From CAZGWJ01 sp964529445 (GTDB taxonomy: Bacteria; Oederibacteriota; Muellerivitia; Muellerivitales; Muellerivitaceae): a stretch of DNA of 23,555 bases. Under the pieces are notes generated by a model, which was given only the letters and a program-made list of their open reading frames with translations, had not been told where the DNA came from and did not search any database. A program made the translations under genes and the position numbers. How positions within the stretch are numbered: the first letter of the stretch is position 1; the number at the start of each line of letters is the position of its first letter. Below are positions 21,754 through 23,555 of the stretch, in pieces. Location: contig CAZGWJ010000037.1 in the NCBI GenBank assembly GCA_964529445.1, positions 1 to 23,555 on the forward strand. The letters run 5' to 3'.

Positions 21754-22902
21754 TTACGGGTACGCTCCGTCTCCAGCCCCGGAGGGAGCATACATGCCGA
21801 AGAACCGGCGCTTCGCGCCCGGAAAATCCCCCGCCTCGATTCCCGCCCGAATCTGGTTACACACCTCGTTCATGAAGCATAGGTTGTGCAGCGAAAGAAG
21901 ACGCAAAGCGAGGAGTTCCTCCGCCTGGAAGAGATGTCGCAGGTAGGCGCGCGTGTAGTTCCGGCAGCACTCGCAGGGGCAGTCCGGATCGAGGGGCGTG
22001 AGGTCACCGGCGAATCTCGAGTTCTTCAGGACGATGCGTCCCCGGCGGGTGAGCGCCGTCCCGTTGCGGGCGATCCGGGTGGGCATCACGCAATCGAACA
22101 TGTCCATTCCCCGCTCGACGCATTCCCAGAGGTCCTCCGGGGTCCCCACGCCCATCAGATAGCGGGGCTTGTCCTCCGGCAGAAGGGGGGCCGTGTAGCC
22201 CACGACCTCGTAGATGGTCTCCCGGGGTTCGCCCACCGAAACGCCGCCGATGGCGAAGCCCGGCAGGGGGAGGGCCGTGATTGCACGGGCGCTCTTCTCC
22301 CGCAGTCGTCGGAAATTGGATCCCTGAACGATTCCGAATAGGGCCTGGAACTCCTCCCGCCCTGCGGCCGAATGGGCGGCCAGGCAACGCTCGGCCCACC
22401 GGGTCGTCCGGTCCACCGAGGCCTCGACGTATTCCGCCGGAGAGGGATAGGGGATGCATTCGTCGAAGGCCATCAGGATATCGGAGCCGATCGCGTGCTG
22501 GGCCCGCGTGGCCTCCTCCGGGGAAAGGAAGCAGGGTTTACCGTCTAAGTGGGACTGGAACTCGACTCCCTCCTCGGTGATCTTCCTCAGTCGGGCGAGG
22601 CTGAAGACCTGGAAGCCGCCGCTGTCGGTGAGGATGGGGCCGTCCCAATGCATGAAGGAATGAAGGCCCCCCGCCTTCACGATGAGATCGGTCCCAGGGC
22701 GCAAATAGAGGTGATAGGTGTTGGCCAGCAGGATCCCAGAACCCGCCGCCCGTACGTCCTCCGGGGATAGCGCCTTCACGGCCGCCTGGGTCCCGACGGG
22801 CATGTAGACCGGCGTCCGGATGGACCCGTGGGGCGTCGTCAAAACGCCGCAACGGGCGCGGGTCCCGGGATCTTTCGCGGTTACCTGGAAAGAGATGGTC
22901 AT
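21754..22902 (-). CDS. tgt: Queuine tRNA-ribosyltransferase (tRNA-guanine transglycosylase)
   Basis: A 382-residue TIM-barrel enzyme that exchanges guanine-34 of GUN-anticodon tRNAs for the queuosine precursor preQ1. Visible features are 'TDSGGFQVFSL' (92-102) with catalytic Asp93, 'GGVSVGEP' (219-226), 'MFDCVMPTRIARNG' (268-281) with nucleophile Asp270, and the zinc site Cys308-x-Cys310-x2-Cys313-x25-His339, with exactly the canonical spacing. Residues 1-8 are family-like from ATG 22902; GGAGG lies 12 bases upstream. The frame extends to 22992, but the extra sequence does not look like the family. No other queuosine gene is in the window. It leads the minus-strand block. Confidence 0.96.
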   Translation of the reverse strand: MTISFQVTAKDPGTRARCGVLTTPHGSIRTPVYMPVGTQAAVKALSPEDVRAAGSGILLANTYHLYLRPGTDLIVKAGGLHSFMHWDGPILTDSGGFQVFSLARLRKITEEGVEFQSHLDGKPCFLSPEEATRAQHAIGSDILMAFDECIPYPSPAEYVEASVDRTTRWAERCLAAHSAAGREEFQALFGIVQGSNFRRLREKSARAITALPLPGFAIGGVSVGEPRETIYEVVGYTAPLLPEDKPRYLMGVGTPEDLWECVERGMDMFDCVMPTRIARNGTALTRRGRIVLKNSRFAGDLTPLDPDCPCECCRNYTRAYLRHLFQAEELLALRLLSLHNLCFMNEVCNQIRAGIEAGDFPGAKRRFFGMYAPSGAGDGAYP

Positions 22903-23086
22903 GATCCTACACAGCCTCCAAGGGTCGGCATCATATCGCAGTTTTGCCATTCCCGGCATCGCTTCCAGGTCCTCGGGAAGGGGCCAACCCAACGCATCGA
23001 CGGGTACCCTCCCGTTGTCGCGAGGTCCCTGGGTTCATCATGATATTTTCGCACCCTTCGCACCCGTATTTGAATAGACTTGACCC

Positions 23087-23555
23087 ATGGCCCCGTCCAC
23101 TCTTTCCTCCCTCCTCGTGAGGGTCCTGTTCCCGATCTGGGCCCTATGGGTCCTGGGACACTTTATTCTCAGATCCGTTCCGTTCCCCGACCTCCTGGCC
23201 TCCGCATTCCGGATGCCTCCTGGCTCCGAACCGTACCTGTCAGCCTTGCTCCGTTTCTGGTCCCTTGCCGCTCTCCGGGCCATTGAAGCCCTGTCACTGC
23301 TCCTGGTCTTTCACGATGCCGGCCGGCGGCTGCGCTCCCTCATCCTGCCCCCCCACTCGGATCCACGCATTCGCATCCCCCTCCAGACCGGATTGGGTGC
23401 GATCCTATGGTCCTCACTCTTCTTCGGTCTCTCCCTCGTCCGGTTGTGGCATCCCGTCCTGTTGGGGGTCCTTCTGGGGTTGGGGCTCGTGGTAGCTCTG
23501 CCTTCCCTGAAGGACGCGCTCCGGCCTTGGGCCCTCATCCCCCGTGAACAGCCCT
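23087..23555 (+). CDS. Membrane protein of unknown function, N-terminal part (runs off the window)
   Basis: From the ATG at 23087 the frame is open for 156 codons to the edge with no stop. The product is rich in hydrophobic segments: 'LLVRVLFPIWALWVLGHFIL', 'LALRAIEALSLLLVF'-like, 'LGAILWSSLFFGLSLVRL' and 'PVLLGVLLGLGLVVAL', about four predicted helices separated by basic loops (AGRRLRS). This distribution is that of a polytopic inner-membrane protein. No family motif is recognised. There is no clear Shine-Dalgarno site before the ATG, so the start is tentative. The divergent gap 22903-23086 to tgt shows no promoter I trust. Confidence 0.6.
   Translation, partial: MAPSTLSSLLVRVLFPIWALWVLGHFILRSVPFPDLLASAFRMPPGSEPYLSALLRFWSLAALRAIEALSLLLVFHDAGRRLRSLILPPHSDPRIRIPLQTGLGAILWSSLFFGLSLVRLWHPVLLGVLLGLGLVVALPSLKDALRPWALIPREQP

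Overview
The window is a GC-rich bacterial chromosomal segment with dense, mostly single-copy genes, short intergenic gaps, ordinary -35/-10 promoters and Shine-Dalgarno sites. GTG and TTG starts are common. The lineage cannot be fixed from sequence alone. A sphingolipid-type gene set, exported FlgD-like and CBM9-like beta-sandwich proteins, queuosine and thiamine genes and a dipeptide-type ABC importer suggest a Gram-negative, possibly poorly cultivated phylum (Acidobacteriota- or FCB-like). No phage, transposon, CRISPR array or integrase was seen.

Layout. 1-1058 (-): ATPases of a Dpp/Opp peptide importer (dppD, and the first 37 codons of dppF, which is too short to be obvious). 1174-1956 (-): a metallophosphoesterase-fold protein that has lost most metal ligands. 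2097-3410 (+): a GalT-like nucleotidyltransferase of the DUF4921 type. 3608-6349 (-): a small exported FlgD-like protein and a large GT-C membrane glycosyltransferase. 6382-6630: a tRNA-Leu(GAG) unit with a perfect-consensus promoter and a strong terminator. 6690-7793 (-): an exported protein with an FG-GAP-like Ca-binding motif.

7930-12576 is the most interesting part. An extended SDR (-) diverges from a serine-palmitoyltransferase-like alpha-oxoamine synthase (+). This is followed by a GNAT-fold acyltransferase resembling bacterial ceramide synthase (+), then, convergently, by an AUR1-like PAP2 membrane enzyme (-) translationally coupled to an upstream N-acyl amidohydrolase (-). Together these look like a bacterial ceramide/sphingolipid module: Spt makes 3-ketosphinganine, the acyltransferase adds the second acyl chain, the SDR reduces the 3-keto group, and the PAP2 enzyme may place or remove a phospho head group.

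14207-22902 is a single minus-strand block: tgt, an exported CBM9-domain protein, a second AUR1-like PAP2 protein, a ribbon-helix-helix-like protein, thiE, then def-fmt-rsmB in their classic order with a separate def promoter. The window ends in a new plus-strand membrane-protein gene (23087 onward) that runs off the edge.

Two small-scale patterns recur. A promoter decamer, TATAATACGC or close variants, appears at four promoters. Seven-base tandem repeats appear in two intergenic gaps.
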